A stretch of 64,000 bases of DNA, taken from Diplocarpon mali (Eukaryota > Ascomycota > Leotiomycetes > Helotiales > Drepanopezizaceae). The stretch spans positions 75,444 to 139,443 of the forward strand of contig JAENRP010000005.1 in NCBI GenBank assembly GCA_024741835.1. Direction: 5' to 3'. The position numbers and the translations under genes were made by a program. The notes under the pieces are model-generated. The model saw only the letters and a list, made by a program, of their open reading frames with translations. It searched no databases and was not told where the DNA came from. Within the stretch, counting starts at the first letter, position 1. Each line of letters begins with the position of its first letter. This document shows positions 60,945 through 64,000 of the stretch, one piece after another.

Positions 60945-61352
60945 CTAGTACCACCTCCCCTTTACCCTAAATCTCTCCTCTTCCAAAGCCCTTTCTCGCT
61001 CCATCCTTATATTGCTAAGGATCTCATTCTCACTCAACAGGCGAACAGGGCTCTCACAGCCTCTCAACCCAATGAATCGTCCAATACGTCTGCGCTTCTC
61101 CTCCAACGTAGCATCAGTTCTCCACTCGACCGGACAAGGATAGTGTTTCGTATACATGCTGGGAGTACGCTGGTGATAGAAATGTGCTAGCTCATCGCAC
61201 TGATCGGATGTCAGGAGCCAGAAATTGAGGAGCGTACAAGGAAAGATAGGGTGCACTTCGCCAGTGGTAAGGCGGAAAAGAGGTGCCAAGGGGAGTGCCA
61301 TCTGTTTGATTTTGGCCTCCAGAGCCGGGCTGCGGTCGCGCGCGGATTGCAT
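60945..61352 (-). CDS. Conserved-looking hypothetical protein
   Basis: An intronless frame of 135 residues starting MQSARDRSPALEAKIKQMAL. It contains HPIFPCTLLNFWLLTSDQCD, a tyrosine/proline-rich stretch (HFYHQRTPSMYTKHYPCP), then EEKRRRIGRFIGLRGC and an arginine/glutamate-rich C terminus. The mix of aromatic, acidic and basic residues and normal codon texture argue for a real protein. The pattern resembles uncharacterised short fungal proteins, but I cannot name a family. No signal peptide or membrane helix is seen. Confidence 0.6.
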   Translation of the reverse strand: MQSARDRSPALEAKIKQMALPLAPLFRLTTGEVHPIFPCTLLNFWLLTSDQCDELAHFYHQRTPSMYTKHYPCPVEWRTDATLEEKRRRIGRFIGLRGCESPVRLLSENEILSNIRMERERALEEERFRVKGRWY

Positions 61353-61980
61353 CCTGTGTTAATGTTAGGAATGTTTTGAACCCTCGAGTGGAATGGTGCT
61401 GCTATAAAAAAGTTCGTTTTGAGGACGAAAATAAGTATAAATGCCGCAGGGTGAAAACAGAGCTCAATCAAAGTGAATATTTCAACAGATGCCCGCAGCC
61501 TAAGGATTGTCTGGAAAGTGTAAGTGAGTGTACAAATGGAGAATGACACAAATTAAGGATTCTTGAATGATTGAGGAGAGTAGGCATGATCGTCACTCCT
61601 GTACAGAGTCGCAAGGGCTTTGTGACTTTATTCCCCTGTGTGCTCGAAGGGTTGTGTTATCAGTGATATAAAAAGGAGTTCTATTTTCGGAAAGGACAGG
61701 CCTTTGTTCGACTTCTTCCAAAGAGTCCAACTTTGTGGGAAATGGATACAAAGGAAAATTGTCCTCGAGGTTAGTGGAATGTCGAGGTTTGAGGAGGACA
61801 GTGTGCTGATCAATCAATGTCTTGCAGGAAAATCCTAGCTTTCTACGCCATCCAAGTTATGTATTTCTCTTCGGAATCTCCGTTAGTATGCGCCTTTTAG
61901 TACACGCTGGATAGCCATGCGCCAAAACACCTTATGTCGAATGCGCCACTCTACAATGCACCAACCCTTGAAAAGACAAT
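61353..61980. other. Intergenic, no gene seen
   Basis: Spacer between SEC66 and the hypothetical gene, both read leftward. It would hold the promoter of the latter and the 3' UTR of the former. Two overlapping short frames at 61.6-61.8 kb are unsupported. Confidence 0.45.
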
Positions 61981-62802
61981 CTATTTCTTTCCCTTCTTCT
62001 TCTGTCTGATGCTTCCTTTGTTATTGACGGCCGGGCCGCCACTTTCCACAAAGATTGCATCCTCATCGCTACCGGTCTTGCATGTCGAGGACTTGGCGGA
62101 CAGAGATGTGGGCGCATTAATTTCCTTCATGAACTCTGCTTGAATAGACGCTCGTCGCTTCGCCCACCATTGTTTCTCGGATTCAGTCTGAGCCTGAATG
62201 TCGTTAAGTCGGGTCCGAAACAAGGTGTTTGCGGCAACTTCATTCGCAGACTGGAATATAGTTTGTCCCCAATTTGGAGACAGACCATTCGCCTATACCA
62301 CGTTAGCATCCGGCATTGCATTTGCTTGTCTCAACGAACCTCCAAAACGACATCCCTGAGCTCTTCCTCCATTTCCTTCTCTGCCCTCAGAAATCTTTGC
62401 CACAGGTCGTCCCCCACGCTGCCACGTTGCAGAAGTGTACTGCATGCCTGCTTTGCAGTCCTGATTTGGATGATTCGGTGGATATCCTCAACAGCTCGTT
62501 CTAGAAGTGCGGCACGTATGACACTTTCCGGAACTTTGGGTGCCTTCTCATTACCTTCCTCTGGTTCAAGGTGTAGCAAGGAAAGATAAATATTGCGCTG
62601 CAAATGAGGAGGAAACCATGGCGCAAGAGTTGCAGAGGCAGCTGGAAGTAATTAGCATAGGCGCTCTCATCGCGGGCAAACTGTACTCACCTGCCTTCCT
62701 TTTCCGGTACACACTGGAGAATGTTGTCAGAGATCCAACAAGGACAGCGAGGTATGCGAAAGGCACTGCCAGGCCTAACCAGTCGACATCGAGACTGAGC
62801 AT
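61981..62802 (-). CDS. sec66: ER translocon subunit Sec66 (Sec71)
   Basis: Three exons (62802-62691, 62641-62340, 62292-61981) give 241 residues. A lumenal stub of about eight residues is followed by one transmembrane helix (LAVPFAYLAVLVGSLTTFSS), then YRKRKA. Conserved Sec66 strings follow: LAPWFPPHLQRNIYLSLLH, SPNWGQTIFQSANEVAAN and EKQWWAKRRASIQAEFMKEI, with a lysine-rich end. Sec66 is part of the Sec63 complex for post-translational protein import into the ER. The second intron (47 nt) starts with the poor donor GTTCGT but has a perfect GCTAAC branch, and only this junction restores LEANGLSPNWG. An upstream TTG in the same frame is not used. Divergent from NPL4. Confidence 0.92.
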
Positions 62803-63273
62803 CGTGGGATTATTTACCCTTGAGGATTGGACCAAATAAGGTGAGCTAAAGGTATAAAAGTTCTTTCCAGAAGATCAAAATAGTTACCTCCAACGCAAGA
62901 TCTTTGCAGACGCAGCGAAGTACTTGGTGATTATACCTAAATAGGGACCATTGGCCTTGAAGCCAGGTATTGCGTTTAGAAATGCGGCCGCGTCCGAGTC
63001 GGGTAATTCACGGAAGCGCTAGTACAGACCCCCTACAGATACATTTCGTGAACCTGGCGCGGTCGTCATAATGGCCGCCTGGGGTCTTCTCTGCACTTTC
63101 AACTGAATTCCTACTCGCGGAGCTTTTATCGCGAAATTTTGCCTTTCGACGATCACCTTACATCTTCCTTATTACATATCAGCACTCCTGCATTCTCGAT
63201 TTTTATCAAAAACTTCAACCTGTCCATCTCTAGGTGCCACTGTTACCACCCAGTATTGCACACAGGACAAGAC
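62803..63273. promoter_or_regulatory. Divergent promoter region, sec66/npl4
   Basis: 471 bases lie between start codons. No clear TATA or stress-element consensus could be singled out. Confidence 0.5.
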
Positions 63274-64000
63274 ATGCTTCTCAGATTTCGAGGTCCCGAT
63301 GGGACGGTGCGAATTAATGTTGAACAAGCGGATACTTTCGCCATGTTAGGGGAGAAGGTTGACATATATTTGCAGGAGAGTAAGGCAGTGTACTGACACA
63401 GCCGCAGTTATCGCAAGTCCTGCCAGCTACTGTTGACTTCAATACCTTGACTCTTGCAAACCAACCAGCCGGCGGAGAAATCAGACCGCTAAAAGATATT
63501 GCTAGACACAAGGTTTCGCAGATCGGACTGAGGTGCGTTGGCCATTTTTAGAATACCAATTTCTCTGCTAAAACTCCTCTAGCCATGGAGATATTGTGTT
63601 TATAAATTACCAGCGTGCCAGCGCATTGTCAAACGGCAGCTCTAACAGCGACACCCAACCCTCTACCACCTCTCTCCAATCCTCCACGAACCGACTCAAT
63701 GGTCAAGTCATTCTGCCAGCCGAAGACATCACAATAGCTCCTCTACCTGTAACCTCGCCTACACAAAAGATCAAGAATCCATGGGAGGTGGTGAAACAGG
63801 CAGCTGTAGACGATAGACTGGATAAGCAGAATGGTAAGATTCCACGAAGGAGAGATTTAAAGATGTGTCGACACGGAGAGAAGGGTATGTGTGATTACTG
63901 TATGCCGATGGAACCATTTAACTCGGAATACCTGGCCGAAAAGAAGATCAAGAATCTCTCTTTCCACTCTTACCTTCGGAAAATCAACTCAGCCACCAAC
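63274..64000 (+). CDS. npl4: Npl4, Cdc48 cofactor (5' part, cut by window end)
   Basis: Three exons are visible (63274-63357, 63408-63532, 63593 to the window end). The N terminus is the ubiquitin-like (UBX-fold) domain [20 protein letters not shown] continuing through [20 protein letters not shown] to [15 protein letters not shown]. After a serine-rich linker comes the zinc-binding Npl4 signature ([19 protein letters not shown], then [20 protein letters not shown]). With Ufd1, Npl4 brings ubiquitinated clients to Cdc48/p97 for extraction from the ER membrane and chromatin. The first intron (50 nt) opens with GTTGAC, a weak donor. The MPN-like C-terminal region lies beyond the window. Confidence 0.93.

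Noticed and set aside
63358..63407. Alternative NPL4 donor GTAAGG at about 63381
   Set aside because: It would leave an intron of only about 26 nt, too short to splice, and would insert residues that break the conserved LGEKLSQVLP segment.

Overview
The window looks like a chromosomal segment of a filamentous ascomycete (Pezizomycotina; a Leotiomycetes-like species is a guess). The evidence is protein genes broken by short GT-AG introns (about 44-74 nt in nearly all cases) with GCTAAT, GCTAAC or GCTGAC branch motifs just before the acceptor, many head-to-head gene pairs, and one AT-rich, gene-poor block in which repeat copies differ mostly by transitions, as expected from repeat-induced point mutation (RIP). 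Gene models below were built by joining open frames across introns. All joins keep frame.

Layout. 1-9.1 kb: mostly non-coding, with a two-module cysteine-rich secreted protein (5.5-6.1 kb) and a DUF4185-type beta-propeller gene (7.7-9.1 kb). 9.8-25.8 kb: AT-rich block with relic repeats, a solo LTR, a 129-bp direct repeat pair enclosing a small secreted eight-cysteine protein, a diverged inverted-repeat pair about 3.2 kb apart, and no intact large gene. 28.2-31.7 kb: RING-H2/PH-like/vWA protein with the architecture of the Ste5/Far1 mating-pathway scaffolds. 33.9-35.3 kb: a broken glutathione S-transferase gene and a possible relic of a NACHT/STAND-type gene. 35.6-46.1 kb: neurochondrin-like protein, CLC chloride transporter, DPY-30/Sdc1 COMPASS subunit, and FAN1 nuclease. 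46.1-50.1 kb: GC-rich non-coding DNA with a 260-bp polypyrimidine tract. 50.1-53.9 kb: seven-helix receptor-like protein and GPATCH11-like protein. 54.06-54.23 kb: a tRNA-Ile(UAU) gene. 54.8-64.0 kb: mitochondrial PPR-like protein, ORC3, a hypothetical protein, SEC66, and the 5' part of NPL4.

The most unusual feature is the tRNA-Ile(UAU) gene. A fully canonical 73-nt tRNA appears only if two segments are removed: the usual anticodon-loop intron (43 nt, after position 37) and a second 52-nt insert between positions 13 and 14 in the D arm. That insert starts GTAAGT, carries GCTAAT and ends TAG, and has the same length and signals as the mRNA introns of neighbouring genes. It therefore looks like a spliceosomal intron lodged in a Pol III tRNA gene.

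The housekeeping genes cover genome maintenance (ORC3, FAN1), chromatin (Sdc1), ER protein traffic (SEC66 and NPL4, head to head), ion homeostasis (CLC) and signalling (Far1-like scaffold, 7TM receptor). The left half carries the accessory-type content: small secreted proteins and repeats.
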